From: Pseudomonas wenzhouensis
Lineage (GTDB): Bacteria > Pseudomonadota > Gammaproteobacteria > Pseudomonadales > Pseudomonadaceae
Length of the DNA: 64,000 nt
Assembly: GCF_021029445.1 (NCBI RefSeq)
Contig: NZ_CP072610.1
Coordinates: forward strand, 2,046,001 to 2,110,000
Direction of reading: 5' to 3'
A model generated the notes under the pieces. That model was not told the origin of the DNA. It was given only the letters and a program-made list of their open reading frames with translations, and made no database searches. The position numbers were made by a program, and so were the translations under genes. Shown in pieces: positions 8,502 through 18,208 of the stretch (positions are counted from its first letter, which is position 1; each line of letters opens with the position of its first letter).

Positions 8502-9503
8502 TTAATGCCCGCGTAGCAGTTCGGCGGCCTGATCGAGCAGCCCCAGCGGATCCTGAACCTTGTGGATGTCCACCGACAGCAACTGGCGGAAGCGCCGTGC
8601 ACCGGGGAAGCCCTGGGCCAGGCCGAGTACGTGGCGGCTGACATGATGCAAGGTGCCGCCTTCGCGCAGGTGTTGCTCGACGTAGGGTTTGAGTGCGAGC
8701 AGGGCGTCCATGCGGGTGGTGCCGGCGTCCACGCTGCCAAACAGGCGGCTGTCCACCTGCGCCAGCAGATAGGGGTTGTGATAGGCCTCGCGACCGAGCA
8801 TCACGCCGTCGAAGGTCTGCAGGTGCTGCTCGCATTCTTCCAGCGTCTTGATGCCGCCATTGAGGATGATCTCGAGGTCGGGAAAGTCCTGCTTGAGTTG
8901 AGCGGCGACGTCGTAGCGCAGCGGCGGAATCTCACGGTTTTCCTTCGGCGACAGGCCTTCGAGGATGGCGATGCGCGCATGCACGGTGAAGCTGCGGCAA
9001 CCGGCATCGCGCACCTGGCCGACGAAATCGCACAGCTCGGCATAGCTGTCGCGGCCATTGATGCCAATGCGGTGCTTGACCGTCACCGGGATGTCCACGG
9101 CGTCCTGCATGGCCTTCACGCAGTCGGCTACCAGCGCCGGGTGGCCCATCAGGCAGGCGCCAATCATGTTGTTTTGCACGCGGTCGCTGGGGCAGCCAAC
9201 GTTCAGGTTCACCTCGTCATAGCCGTGTGCTTCGGCCATTTTCGCGCAGGCCGCCAGGTCTTGCGGGTTGCTGCCGCCCAACTGCAGGGCAATCGGGTGT
9301 TCGCACTCGCTGTAACGCAGGAAACGCTCGCGGTCGCCATGAATCAGCGCACCGGTGGTGACCATCTCGGTGTAGAGCAGGGCATGGCGCGACAGCTGAC
9401 GGAGAAAGTACCGGCAATGGCGGTCAGTCCAATCCATCATCGGGGCAACGGAAAAGCGGCGGGAGAGGGCGGACGGCGTGGCTACAGCATTTTCTAAAGA
9501 CAT
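8502..9503 (-). CDS. dusA: tRNA-dihydrouridine synthase A
   Basis: 333 residues from the ATG at 9503 (MSLENAV), the usual DusA length; longer upstream starts would add a non-conserved Arg/Ser-rich extension. The FMN-binding TIM barrel opens with [16 protein letters not shown]. The catalytic Cys104 is in [21 protein letters not shown], and KHRIGING and [11 protein letters not shown] follow. It reduces U20/U20a in the tRNA D-loop with NADPH. Confidence 0.96.
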   Translation of the reverse strand: MSLENAVATPSALSRRFSVAPMMDWTDRHCRYFLRQLSRHALLYTEMVTTGALIHGDRERFLRYSECEHPIALQLGGSNPQDLAACAKMAEAHGYDEVNLNVGCPSDRVQNNMIGACLMGHPALVADCVKAMQDAVDIPVTVKHRIGINGRDSYAELCDFVGQVRDAGCRSFTVHARIAILEGLSPKENREIPPLRYDVAAQLKQDFPDLEIILNGGIKTLEECEQHLQTFDGVMLGREAYHNPYLLAQVDSRLFGSVDAGTTRMDALLALKPYVEQHLREGGTLHHVSRHVLGLAQGFPGARRFRQLLSVDIHKVQDPLGLLDQAAELLRGH

Positions 9504-9743
9504 GTGGGATGACGCGTTCTGACGTGTTGACGGGGTTTTCAGGCAAGAAACTCTGGCGCGGCGCTGTTCTACTGGTATCCGTCGCGCAGTGGCGCAACTG
9601 CTGGCAGCGGCGTGCAAGTCTACCAGAGCTGTGACTTTTCTCTCGCGACGCGTATCGGTTTAACGCTACAAGCTGCATGCTTTAGGTCGAGTCGCTCTCC
9701 AGACAGCGGCCAAATAACAACAACGCCTGCGTGAATTGCCTGC

Positions 9744-10670
9744 ATGAAGATTCAACCTCTGCCTCCACTCAACAGCCTGGTGGCGTTCGAGTCAGCCGCG
9801 CGAAACCTGAGTTTCACCCTCGCGGCCAAGGAACTGAACGTTACCCAGGGTGCGATCAGCCGGCAGGTTCGTCTGCTCGAGGACTACCTCGGCAAGACCC
9901 TGTTCGAGCGCACGACCCGCGAGATCAACCTCAGCCCGACCGGCAGCCACTACTACGACACGGTGCGTGAGTCCCTGCTGCAGTTGGCCCATGCCACTGG
10001 CGAGATTCGTCATTGGCGTGGCGCGCAACAGGTCACGGTGGTGACCAGTACCGCCATGGCCTCGCTCTGGCTGTTGCCGCGGGTCGCCGAGTTCCAGCGT
10101 GACAACGAAGAAGTGGACCTGCGCATCATCGCCTATGACCACGTCAAGGATTTCTCCCGCCTGGACTGCGATCTGGCGCTGTACTACTGCCGTACGCCGC
10201 CGAAGAACATGCAGGTGACGCCGCTGTTCGCTGAAGAAGTGTTCCCCGTGTGCAGCCCTGGCTACCTGGCCAAGCACCCGGATTTCTGCGACCCGGCGCA
10301 GCTGGCCACCGGCACCTGGCTGTGGCTGGAAGACCCGCAGCGTGACTGGATCAGCTGGCCGGAGTGGTTCCAGCGCTTGGGCTACAAGGCGCGCGAGCCG
10401 CGGCACCGAATCAATATCAACAGCTATTCGATGCTGATCCAGTCGGCGTTGAGCGGGCAGGGTATTGCGCTGGCCTGGTCGAACCTGGTCGACAACTATT
10501 TGCAGACCGGGGCATTGGTGCGGCCCATCGATGTCACGCTGCACACCGATGCGCAGTTCTGCTTGCTCGAGCCCGTCGGGCGCAGCAGTCGGCAGAGCGT
10601 GCAGCGCTTTCGCAACTGGTTGATGGAGCAGGTCACCAGCGAGCCCGGTGATGAGGTTCAGGCAGGTTGA
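9744..10670 (+). CDS. LysR-family transcriptional regulator (GcvA-like)
   Basis: 308 residues. The N-terminal winged HTH reads LPPLNSLVAFESAARNLSFTLAAKELNVTQGAISRQVRLLED, and the rest is a LysR substrate-binding domain. The opening phrase and SQSVQRFRNWL-like tail are those of GcvA-type regulators that often control amine or betaine catabolism. It is co-directional with and about 410 bp upstream of the Rieske operon. It is the obvious candidate to bind the T-N11-A dyads at 10947-10967 and 20079-20097. The inducer is unknown. Confidence 0.9.
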   Translation: MKIQPLPPLNSLVAFESAARNLSFTLAAKELNVTQGAISRQVRLLEDYLGKTLFERTTREINLSPTGSHYYDTVRESLLQLAHATGEIRHWRGAQQVTVVTSTAMASLWLLPRVAEFQRDNEEVDLRIIAYDHVKDFSRLDCDLALYYCRTPPKNMQVTPLFAEEVFPVCSPGYLAKHPDFCDPAQLATGTWLWLEDPQRDWISWPEWFQRLGYKAREPRHRININSYSMLIQSALSGQGIALAWSNLVDNYLQTGALVRPIDVTLHTDAQFCLLEPVGRSSRQSVQRFRNWLMEQVTSEPGDEVQAG

Positions 10671-11084
10671 AACGAGGCTGCCGCAGGCTTTTGGCCTGAG
10701 GCAGCTCGTACGTTGCCCCAGCGTGGGCAATCAGTGAGAAGGGTGGTTTCGCGGCTGTTGGCGTAGAACCGCTGCGCAGCAGGCAGCGCTTGCCGGGTTG
10801 GCAAGTGCCTGCAGAGCGTTGCGCAGTGGCGGCAAGATGGCACCGGCGGCAACGTCGGACAAACCATTTCTCGTCATGAGTCGATGAGTTAACAACATGC
10901 ATCAGCCCGCGAATTCACTGGGTTTATTCACCCGCCATTCCCTTTATTTATGATTTTTTATCATAAATATCAGTGCAAAAAATCGTTTGTCGAACAATCC
11001 CCTGCTTTTCGACACTGGTGACCAACGAGCAGCGCCGTAGCGACTGCCAATCACCACCACCGTGCCTTGCAGGGGATAACAACA
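10671..11084 (+). other. Regulatory gap between LysR gene and Rieske operon
   Basis: 414 bp without a gene. It begins with a GC-rich hairpin after the LysR stop (about 10675-10710, CTGCC...GGCAG arms) and becomes strikingly AT-rich around 10940-10985, where the dyad at 10947-10967 lies. GTTTGTCG at 10985-10992 recurs at an almost equal distance after the second dyad (20113-20120). Confidence 0.6.
10947..10967 (+). promoter_or_regulatory. Putative LysR operator upstream of the Rieske operon
   Basis: A perfect dyad TTTATGAT-TTTTT-ATCATAAA in an AT-rich island. It contains TGA...TCA in the T-N11-A form of LysR boxes. The pattern ATGATT-N4-R-TCATAAAT is repeated at 20079-20097 before the BCCT gene. 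Confidence 0.65.
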
Positions 11085-12275
11085 ATGACTCAAGCCACTT
11101 CTCAGCAAATCCCAGTGCACCAGCTGGAAACCGTACTCGCGCCGATCCACCAAGCTACCGGCCTGTCCAACGAGTTCTATACCGACCAGAAGCTGTTCGA
11201 GCTCGAACGCGACCAGATCATGGGCAAGACCTGGGCCTGTGTCGGCTTCGCCAGCGACCTCAGCCAGAACGGCTCGGTAAAACCGGTCGACTTCATGGGC
11301 CTGCCGCTGCTGCTGATGCGCAACCGCGAAGGCCTGGTGCAGGTGTTCCACAACGTCTGCAGCCACCGTGGCATGAAGCTGGTGGAAGAGGCCGGCACCG
11401 TGCAGGGCGTGATTCGCTGCCCCTACCACTCCTGGACCTACGACCTCAATGGCGGCCTCAAGGGCACGCCGCACGTGGGCGGCATCGAAAAGCACAAGGA
11501 CGAGCGTTTCGCCTGCGAGAAGCACGGCCTCAAGGCCATCCGCAGCGCCATCTGGATGGACATGGTGTTCGTCAACCTGTCTGGCGACGCGCAGCCGCTG
11601 GAAGAGATGCTGGCGCCGCTGACCGCGCGCTGGAGCCAGTTCCTCGGTGATGACGGCATGAGCCTGATGCGCCGCCGCGCCAACATGGACTCGACCACGT
11701 TGGACATCGCCTGCAACTGGAAGCTGGCCGTGGAGAACTACTGCGAGGCGTACCACTTGCCGTGGGTGCACCCGAGCCTGAACACATACTCGCGCCTGGA
11801 AGATCACTACAACATCCTGTTCGACGAGCAGTTCGCCGGCCAGGGCAGCTACGCCTACAACCTCTCCGACGTTGCCGGCACCCACCTGCCGCAGTTCCCC
11901 AGCTGGCCGCAGGACCGCCTGCGCAACGCCGAGTACGTGGCTTTCTTCCCCAACGTGCTGCTGGGCATCCAGGCCGACCACGCCTTCGCCATGCAGCTGG
12001 AACCGGTCGCACCGGGTCGTACCATCGAGCACCTGCGCCTGTTCTATGTCGGTGACGAGGCACTGAGCGACGAGTACGCCGCCTGCCGCAACGCCATTCT
12101 GGAATCGTGGAAAGTGGTGTTCGCCGAGGACATCGCCTCGGTCGAAGGCATGCAGAAGGGCCGTCATTCGCCGGGTTACGGCGGCGGCGCGTTCTCCCCG
12201 GAGATGGACATTCCGACGCACTACTTCCACCAGTGGGCCGCGCGCAAGTTGCTGACCATCGCGCAGAACGCCTGA
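11085..12275 (+). CDS. Rieske non-heme iron oxygenase, quaternary-ammonium subgroup, alpha subunit
   Basis: 396 residues from the ATG at 11085. The Rieske [2Fe-2S] ligands are C92-x-H94 (CSHRG) and C112-x2-H115 (CPYHSW). The catalytic iron site is NWKLAVENYCEAYHLPWVHPS with H224 and H229, plus an Asp in the later EDIASVEGMQKG motif. The bridging residue before H224 is Glu (E-A-Y-H) rather than the usual Asp, a feature known for carnitine, choline and glycine-betaine oxygenases. It should hydroxylate next to an onium nitrogen, either demethylating the substrate or splitting C-N to an aldehyde. It lies 11 bp before an aldehyde dehydrogenase gene. No dedicated ferredoxin reductase (GbcB/CntB type) is adjacent. 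The substrate is not determined. Confidence 0.88.
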   Translation: MTQATSQQIPVHQLETVLAPIHQATGLSNEFYTDQKLFELERDQIMGKTWACVGFASDLSQNGSVKPVDFMGLPLLLMRNREGLVQVFHNVCSHRGMKLVEEAGTVQGVIRCPYHSWTYDLNGGLKGTPHVGGIEKHKDERFACEKHGLKAIRSAIWMDMVFVNLSGDAQPLEEMLAPLTARWSQFLGDDGMSLMRRRANMDSTTLDIACNWKLAVENYCEAYHLPWVHPSLNTYSRLEDHYNILFDEQFAGQGSYAYNLSDVAGTHLPQFPSWPQDRLRNAEYVAFFPNVLLGIQADHAFAMQLEPVAPGRTIEHLRLFYVGDEALSDEYAACRNAILESWKVVFAEDIASVEGMQKGRHSPGYGGGAFSPEMDIPTHYFHQWAARKLLTIAQNA

Positions 12276-12285
12276 GGAGGCCGTC

Positions 12286-13731
12286 ATGTATCCGATCGCC
12301 TCTCACTGGCTCAATTACATCGATGGTGCCTGGGTCGATAGCGCCCAGCACCTGAGCGTAAACAACCCCGGTACTGCCGAGCCGCTGGCGACCATTGCCC
12401 AGGCCACCGTCGAAGACGCCGAGCGCGCGCTGCTGGCGGCGCGTCGCTGCGCCGACAACGGTGAGCTGACCCGCGCCCGCCCGGCGCAACGGGTCAGCTG
12501 GTTGCTGCGTATCGCCGAGGAAATCCGAGCGGTGGCGGATGAGGGCGCCTGGGTGCTGTGCCAGGAAAATGGCAAGAGCATCAACGATGCCCGCGATGAG
12601 TTCATCGAAGCCGCGCGCTACTTCGAGTACTACGCCGGTATGGCGGACAAGATCGAGGGCACCTCGATCCCGCTGGGCAACGGTTACATGGACTTCACCG
12701 TTTACGACCCCATGGGCGTATCGGCGCAGATCGTGCCGTGGAATTTTCCGGTGTCCATCTGCGCGCGTTCCCTGGCGCCGGCGCTGGCTGCCGGCAACGC
12801 GGTGGTGATCAAGTCGCCGGAGCTGTCGCCGCTGGGCATGTGCGTGCTGGTACGCGCCATCGTCAAGGCTGGCTTGCCGCAGGGGGCGATCAACCTGATC
12901 TGCGGCCGCGGTCGCGAGGTCGGGGCGCATCTGGTGAGCAGCGCCAAGGTCGACCAGATCGTCTTCACCGGCTCGGTGCCCACCGGCCAGTCGATCCTCC
13001 GTGATGCGGCCGCCAACGCCATTCCCAGCGTCATGGAGTTGGGCGGCAAGTCGGCCGCCATCGCCTTCGCCGACGTCGACCGCAAGCAACTACTGGCCAG
13101 TGTCAAGAACGGCATCTTCTTCAATGCCGGGCAGGTCTGCTCGGCCATGTCGCGCCTGCTGGTGCAGCGCGAGATCTACGAAGACATCGTCCAGGCGGTG
13201 GTCGAGCTGGCCGAAGGGCTCAGCGTCGGCCTCGGTCAGGACAACCCGGACCTCACCCCGGTGGTCAGTGCTGCTCAACTTGCTGGAATCGAAACCCTGT
13301 GTCGGCGCGCAGTCGATGAAGGCACGGTACTGGCCACCGGTGGCGAGGCTCATAGCGAACTGGCCGGGCACTTCATGCGCCCGACAGTATTTCGCGATGT
13401 GCGCGCGGACATGTGCATCGCCCAGGAAGAGGTGTTCGGCCCAGTGCTGGCGGTCATCCCCTTCGACAGTGAAGAGCAGGCCATCGAGATTGCCAATGGC
13501 ACCGATTTCGGTCTGGTCGCCGGCGTCTTCACTCAGGACATCAGCCGCGCCATGCGCTGCGTGCGGCGCCTGCGCGCTGGCCAGGTATTCGTCAATGAGT
13601 GGTATGCCGGTGGCATCGAAACGCCGTTCGGCGGTGTTGGCCTGTCAGGCTTCGGCCGCGAGAAGGGCCAGGAAGCGCTGTACAGCTACGTACGCACCAA
13701 GAACATCGCCATTCGCGTGGCGGGGGAGTGA
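12286..13731 (+). CDS. NAD(P)-dependent aldehyde dehydrogenase, betaine-aldehyde dehydrogenase-like
   Basis: 481 residues, full ALDH superfamily length. Visible are the cofactor-binding IVPWNFPVSI, Glu251 in MELGGKS (general base), Cys285 in FNAGQVCSAMSRLLV (nucleophile) and EEVFGPVLAVIPF. AGGAGG precedes the ATG by 5 nt, 11 bp after the Rieske stop. In context it would oxidise the aldehyde left when the Rieske enzyme cleaves or demethylates an onium substrate. A role for formaldehyde or a semialdehyde cannot be separated by sequence. Confidence 0.92.
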   Translation: MYPIASHWLNYIDGAWVDSAQHLSVNNPGTAEPLATIAQATVEDAERALLAARRCADNGELTRARPAQRVSWLLRIAEEIRAVADEGAWVLCQENGKSINDARDEFIEAARYFEYYAGMADKIEGTSIPLGNGYMDFTVYDPMGVSAQIVPWNFPVSICARSLAPALAAGNAVVIKSPELSPLGMCVLVRAIVKAGLPQGAINLICGRGREVGAHLVSSAKVDQIVFTGSVPTGQSILRDAAANAIPSVMELGGKSAAIAFADVDRKQLLASVKNGIFFNAGQVCSAMSRLLVQREIYEDIVQAVVELAEGLSVGLGQDNPDLTPVVSAAQLAGIETLCRRAVDEGTVLATGGEAHSELAGHFMRPTVFRDVRADMCIAQEEVFGPVLAVIPFDSEEQAIEIANGTDFGLVAGVFTQDISRAMRCVRRLRAGQVFVNEWYAGGIETPFGGVGLSGFGREKGQEALYSYVRTKNIAIRVAGE

Positions 13732-13736
13732 GCGCA

Positions 13737-15143
13737 ATGTTCAAGACCTGGCTGTGTGTGGTTTGCGGCCTCATCTACGACGAGGCCCTGGGCTGGCCGG
13801 ACGACGGCATTGTCGCTGGCACCCGTTGGGAAGACGTACCGGCGGACTGGAAGTGCCCGGAATGCAAAGTCGGCAAGGAAGATTTCGAGATGCTCGATAT
13901 CAGCCCGGTCGTCGCTGCCGCCGCAGCGCCGCTCAGCACGCCGCTGCCGGTGCCGCCGCAACCGCTGCAGGCGCTGGCGGCCGACGTGCGTCAGCCCATC
14001 GTCATCATCGGCAGCGGTTATGCCGGTTATGGCCTGGCCCAGGCCCTGCGCCGCGCCGATGCCGAGGTAGAAATACGTGTGCTGACTCAGGAATCCGGGC
14101 ACCTGTATTCCAAGCCGGCGCTGTCCATCGGCCTGGCTCAGGGCAAGAGCGCCGACGCGCTGGCCGGTGAGTCGGCGCTGGCCATCGAGAAGCGCCTGAA
14201 GATTCGTGTCTACCCGCATTGCACGGTGGAGCGCATCGACACCACGGCGCGGCGCCTGCACACCAATATCGGTGAGATGGAGTACGGACAGTTGGTGCTG
14301 GCCAGCGGTGCGGCGCCGATTCGCCTGCCCATCGAAGGGGCCAGCGACGCGCTGATCAGCGTCAACAATCTGCATGACTACCGCAGCTTCCGCGAACGCC
14401 TGGTCGGCGTGCGACGCGTGGCGATTCTCGGCGACGGCCTGATCGGCTGCGAGTTCGCCAACGACCTGGCGGCCAGCGGTTTCCAGGTCAGCGTCATCGG
14501 CCTCGGTAAATGGCCGATGGAGCGCCTGCTGCCGGCCGAAGCTGGGCAACATCTGCAAAGTGCGCTGGCCGCGCTGGGCGTCAGCTGGCACTTGCAGAAC
14601 ACCCTGCGCCGCGTCAATGCGCTGGAGCAGGGCTACTGCCTGACCCTGGCCAATGGCGAAAGCCTGGAGGCCGATCTGGTGCTCTCGGCCGTCGGCCTGC
14701 AGCCCAATCTGGGCCTGGCCAAGTGTGCCGGGCTGGCCGTGGGCCGTGGGATTCAGGTCGATGCTCAGCTGCAAAGCTCGCAGCCGGGCATCTACGCGCT
14801 GGGTGACTGCATCGAGGTCGATGGGCAATTGCTGCCTTATCTGGCGCCAATCAACCAGGGCATCGCCGCGCTGAGCAAGACCTTGCTCGGCCAGCCGACG
14901 GCGGTGAGCTATCCGCTGATGCCGGTGACGGTGAAAACCCCGGCCGCGCCGCTGTGCCTGTTGGCGCCGGCACCTGGCACCGCCGGTGAGTGGCGCTGCA
15001 CACCGAGCGCCGATGGTCTGAGCGCCGGTTTCTACGATGCTCAGGGGCTGGCGTGCGGCTTCGTCCTGCTCGGACGACAGGCACAGACCCAACGCAACAG
15101 CTGGCTGCAAAGCTGCCAGAACGCACAACGATCAGTGGCCTGA
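13737..15143 (+). CDS. Rubredoxin-rubredoxin reductase fusion (FAD/NAD(P)H)
   Basis: 468 residues from the ATG at 13737. Residues 1-55 are a complete rubredoxin: C7-x2-C10-G and C40-P-x-C43 hold a mononuclear iron. A Pro/Ala-rich linker (56-85) joins it to a pyridine-nucleotide-disulfide-type reductase with FAD motif VIIGSGYAGYGLAQ (about 88-101), an NAD motif VAILGDGLIGCEFAND and the late FAD motif GIYALGDCIEVDG. It would pass electrons from NAD(P)H through FAD to iron. Given its place between the ALDH and oxidase genes, it is the best candidate electron donor for the Rieske oxygenase, which is unusual since these normally use FNR-type reductases. Confidence 0.9.
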   Translation: MFKTWLCVVCGLIYDEALGWPDDGIVAGTRWEDVPADWKCPECKVGKEDFEMLDISPVVAAAAAPLSTPLPVPPQPLQALAADVRQPIVIIGSGYAGYGLAQALRRADAEVEIRVLTQESGHLYSKPALSIGLAQGKSADALAGESALAIEKRLKIRVYPHCTVERIDTTARRLHTNIGEMEYGQLVLASGAAPIRLPIEGASDALISVNNLHDYRSFRERLVGVRRVAILGDGLIGCEFANDLAASGFQVSVIGLGKWPMERLLPAEAGQHLQSALAALGVSWHLQNTLRRVNALEQGYCLTLANGESLEADLVLSAVGLQPNLGLAKCAGLAVGRGIQVDAQLQSSQPGIYALGDCIEVDGQLLPYLAPINQGIAALSKTLLGQPTAVSYPLMPVTVKTPAAPLCLLAPAPGTAGEWRCTPSADGLSAGFYDAQGLACGFVLLGRQAQTQRNSWLQSCQNAQRSVA

Positions 15144-15153
15144 GGGCACGCAC

Positions 15154-16482
15154 ATGAGCAAGCAAATCAATCTGCCCCATGACGACAGCAGTTGCGGCTG
15201 GTACGCCGCACTGCCGCAGCAACCCGCTTGCAAGCGCCTGCACGGCGAGCAACGCGCCGACTACGCAGTGATCGGCGCCGGTTTCGCCGGCCTGGCCGCT
15301 GCGCGCCGCCTTGGCGAGTTGCTGCCGGACAAACGCATCATCCTGGTCGACGCCCAGCGTGTTGGCCAGGGCGCTTCCGGACGCAACTCCGGTTTCGTCA
15401 TCGACCTGCCGCACAAGTTCGCCCTGGAACATCCCGACCCGGCACACAAACAGCGTCTGCTGTCGCTCAACCGCGCTGCCATCGCCCAGCTGCAGGGGTT
15501 GATCGAGAGTCACGGCATCGACTGCCAATGGTCGCATGCCGGCAAGTATCAGGGCGCCGTGGGCCAGCGCGGCCTGGCGTATCTGCAGCACTTCGAGCAG
15601 TTGCTGACGAACCTTGGCGAACCCTTCCGCCTGGTCGAGCGCGACGAGCTGGCGCAGGTGCTGGGCAATGACTATTACAGCCGCGCGATCTTCACTCCAG
15701 GTTGCTACCTGATGCAGCCGGCGGCGTTGGTCACTGGGCTGGCACGTTCGCTGCCGGACAACGTCGAGCTGCTGGAGGAGTCGCCCATCACCGGTCTGCA
15801 ACGCGACGGTCACGGCGGCTGGCTGCTGCAGGGCAGTCAGGGCACGATTCGCACCGAGCAGTTGCTGCTCGGCACCAGCATCTTCACCCAGGAGTTCGGT
15901 TACCTGCGCAACCGCCTGCTGCCGGTGATGACCTTCGCCAGTTGGACGCGTCCGCTGAGCGATGCCGAGCTGGCGGCCTACGGCGGTCAGCTCGACTGGG
16001 GCCTGACCCCGGCCGATCACGCTGGCACCACGGTGCGCATGACTCAGGATCGCCGCCTGATCATCCGTAACACCTACAAGCACGTGCCCAAGTACGGCAA
16101 GAGCACCAGCGACGGCATGCGCGAGTCGGTGCGCGCCGATCATCGCAAGGCCTTCCTGGCGCGCTTCCCGCAACTGGCCGATGTACCGTTCAGCCACACC
16201 TGGGGTGGCGTTTACGCGATCTCGCGCAACTTCACCAACTTCTTCGGCGAGCTGGAGCCGGGCGTGTTCGCCTCGGCCTGCGACAACGGCGTCGGCGCGG
16301 CCTGGGGCACCATCTCCGGCACGCTGCTGGCGGAAATGGCGGTGGGCAGCGATTCGGCGCAGTTGCGCGATATCCAGGCGGTCACCGGCATGCCGTCGCT
16401 CAATCCTCCGGAGCCGTTCCTCGGTTTGGGCGTGCGTTCGCGCATTCGCCTGGCGGCCTGGAACAGTCGGAGCGAATTATGA
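15154..16482 (+). CDS. FAD-dependent amine oxidase of the DadA/PuuB type
   Basis: 442 residues from the ATG at 15154. The DAO-fold FAD motif is YAVIGAGFAGLAAARRLGE (38-56), followed by GASGRNSGFVIDLPHKF. The C-terminal GVFASACDNGVGAAWGTISG closes the FAD site, as in gamma-glutamylputrescine oxidases and related enzymes. It would oxidise a secondary or N-methylated amine made by the upstream steps. Its stop overlaps the cupin start (ATGA). A decayed second copy of its C-terminal part lies at 18209-18468. Confidence 0.88.
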   Translation: MSKQINLPHDDSSCGWYAALPQQPACKRLHGEQRADYAVIGAGFAGLAAARRLGELLPDKRIILVDAQRVGQGASGRNSGFVIDLPHKFALEHPDPAHKQRLLSLNRAAIAQLQGLIESHGIDCQWSHAGKYQGAVGQRGLAYLQHFEQLLTNLGEPFRLVERDELAQVLGNDYYSRAIFTPGCYLMQPAALVTGLARSLPDNVELLEESPITGLQRDGHGGWLLQGSQGTIRTEQLLLGTSIFTQEFGYLRNRLLPVMTFASWTRPLSDAELAAYGGQLDWGLTPADHAGTTVRMTQDRRLIIRNTYKHVPKYGKSTSDGMRESVRADHRKAFLARFPQLADVPFSHTWGGVYAISRNFTNFFGELEPGVFASACDNGVGAAWGTISGTLLAEMAVGSDSAQLRDIQAVTGMPSLNPPEPFLGLGVRSRIRLAAWNSRSEL

Positions 16483-16850
16483 ACCAGGCCGTTTCCGGGA
16501 AGGGCCCGGTGCTGCTGGTCGATCACCATGATCTGGAGTTCCTCCCGCGCGGCGGACCGCCCGGCGCAGCCTTCGTGGCGCGGGCGATCAGCAACGAGAT
16601 CTCGCCGAATATCGGCATCGGCTTCGCTCGCTGGGAGGGCGCCGAGGTGGCCTGGACCCTGCTGTATGACGAGGTGATCTTCGTGATCGAGGGCTGCTTC
16701 GAGCTCAAGGCCAACGGCGAGCTGTATCGCGTTAAGCCAGGGCAACTGCTGTGGATTCCCGAAGGCACCGAGTTGGTCTACGGCGGACATGCGCTGTTCG
16801 GTTATGTGGTCCATCCGGGTGACTGGAAGCAACGGCATGGTCTGGCTTAG
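16479..16850 (+). CDS. Single-domain cupin (EutQ-like)
   Basis: 123 residues, one cupin barrel with motif 1 around DEVIFVIEGCFELKANGE and motif 2 around PGQLLWIPEGTELVY. The usual metal-binding His cluster is mostly missing (no HxH in motif 1), as in EutQ-type cupins, so it may act as a ligand-binding or accessory protein. It is translationally coupled to the preceding oxidase gene. A decayed copy of its N-terminus follows the oxidase remnant at 18465. Confidence 0.8.
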   Translation: MNQAVSGKGPVLLVDHHDLEFLPRGGPPGAAFVARAISNEISPNIGIGFARWEGAEVAWTLLYDEVIFVIEGCFELKANGELYRVKPGQLLWIPEGTELVYGGHALFGYVVHPGDWKQRHGLA

Positions 16851-16937
16851 CCAGGGGAGCGTTGCCGATGGTTCTGCGCGCAGATGGAGCACTCAGGCTC
16901 CGGCGGCGTCCACTTTCATCCCTCAGGAAGTCTAGCC

Positions 16938-18185
16938 ATGTTCGAAAACAAGAATAAGTATCTAGCCGACGAGGTCGCCACGCAGCCACTGCGCAATCCG
17001 GTCAGCGGCGAGACCCACAGGGCTGCTCGCGGCTATCGTTTGCAGCGAGTGCGTCAGCAACTCAAGGCCGCCGATTGCGCGGCCATACTGCTGTATGACC
17101 CGGTGAACATCCGCTACGCCACCGACACCTCCAACATGCAGGTGTGGACGCTGCATAACTACGCCCGCTATGCGCTGGTATTCGCCGATGGGCCTGTGGT
17201 GCTGTTCGAGTTCCACAATTGCGAGCACCTGCACGAGGGCAACGAGCTGCTCGACGAGATACGCCAAGCGATCAACTGGAGCTATTTCGGTGCCGGCTCG
17301 CGCATCGGCGAGAAGGTGCTGGCCTGGGCCGACGATATACAGACGGTGATTCGTCGGCATGCCGGCGACAAGGTGCGCCTGGCGGTGGACAAGGCCGACC
17401 TGGAGGGCCTCGACCTGCTGCGCGAGGCTGGCCTGACGCTGATAGAAGGGCACAGCCTGATGGAGCAGGCCCGGCGGATCAAATCCCCCGAGGAGTTGGA
17501 ATTGATGCGCTGGACCATCGCCGTGTGCGAGCGCGGCATCCAGCGCATGCACGATGAACTGCGCCCCGGCATGACCGAGAACGAGCTGTGGGCCTGGCTG
17601 CACTACGAGAACGTGCGCCACGGTGGTGAATGGATCGAAACCCGCCTGCTGGCCTCAGGGCCGCGTACCAATCCCTGGATGCAGGAGTCCAGCGACCGGG
17701 TGATGCAGAAAGGTGAGATCGTCTGCTTCGACACCGACCTGATCGGCCCATACGGTTACTGCGCCGACATCTCTCGAGCCTGGACTGTCGGTCACGTTGC
17801 TCCCAGCGCCGAGCAGCGCAAGCTTTATCGTCTGGCCCATGAACAGGTACAGCACAATATGGCGCTGCTGCGTCCGGGCTTGAGTCACCGCGAGTTCGTC
17901 GAGCAATCCTGGGACATTCCGCCGGCCTATTGGCACAACCGTTATTGCTGCGTCGTGCACGGCGTCGGCCTGGTCGACGAGTACCCGGCGCTGGCGCATA
18001 AGGGCGCCGACTGGGTCAGCGGCGGCTACGACGGCGTATTCGAGGAAAACATGGTGCTCTGCGTGGAAAGCTATATCGGCGAGCAGGGTGGCAAGGAGGG
18101 CATCAAGCTGGAGCAGCAGGTACTGATCACCGCCAACGGCTGTGAAGCCTTGTCGCGCTACCCGTGGCAAACGGACTGGCTGTGA
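16938..18185 (+). CDS. M24 (pita-bread) metalloenzyme resembling the DMSP lyase DddP
   Basis: 415 residues from the ATG at 16938. All pita-bread metal ligands are present: D267 and D277 (FDTDLIGPYGYCADIS), H341 (HGVGLVDEYP), E377 (CVESYIG) and E392 (IKLEQQV). The N-domain phrase DPVNIRYATDTSNMQVW and the stretch GGEWIETRLLASGPRTNPW strongly recall DddP, which cleaves dimethylsulfoniopropionate (DMSP) to acrylate and DMS, rather than Xaa-Pro peptidases. An Asp six residues after the ligand His (D347), thought to be catalytic in DddP, is kept. The substrate may be DMSP or another betaine-like zwitterion; creatinase-type hydrolysis is the alternative. It is the last intact gene of the operon. 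Confidence 0.8.
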   Translation: MFENKNKYLADEVATQPLRNPVSGETHRAARGYRLQRVRQQLKAADCAAILLYDPVNIRYATDTSNMQVWTLHNYARYALVFADGPVVLFEFHNCEHLHEGNELLDEIRQAINWSYFGAGSRIGEKVLAWADDIQTVIRRHAGDKVRLAVDKADLEGLDLLREAGLTLIEGHSLMEQARRIKSPEELELMRWTIAVCERGIQRMHDELRPGMTENELWAWLHYENVRHGGEWIETRLLASGPRTNPWMQESSDRVMQKGEIVCFDTDLIGPYGYCADISRAWTVGHVAPSAEQRKLYRLAHEQVQHNMALLRPGLSHREFVEQSWDIPPAYWHNRYCCVVHGVGLVDEYPALAHKGADWVSGGYDGVFEENMVLCVESYIGEQGGKEGIKLEQQVLITANGCEALSRYPWQTDWL

Positions 18186-18208
18186 TTGGGGTGGGCCACA
18201 GGAAGGGG

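Noticed and set aside
10944..12287. Long minus-strand frame opposite the Rieske gene (447 codons)
   Set aside because: High-GC antisense shadow with no motif; the plus-strand frame has all Rieske and iron-site residues.
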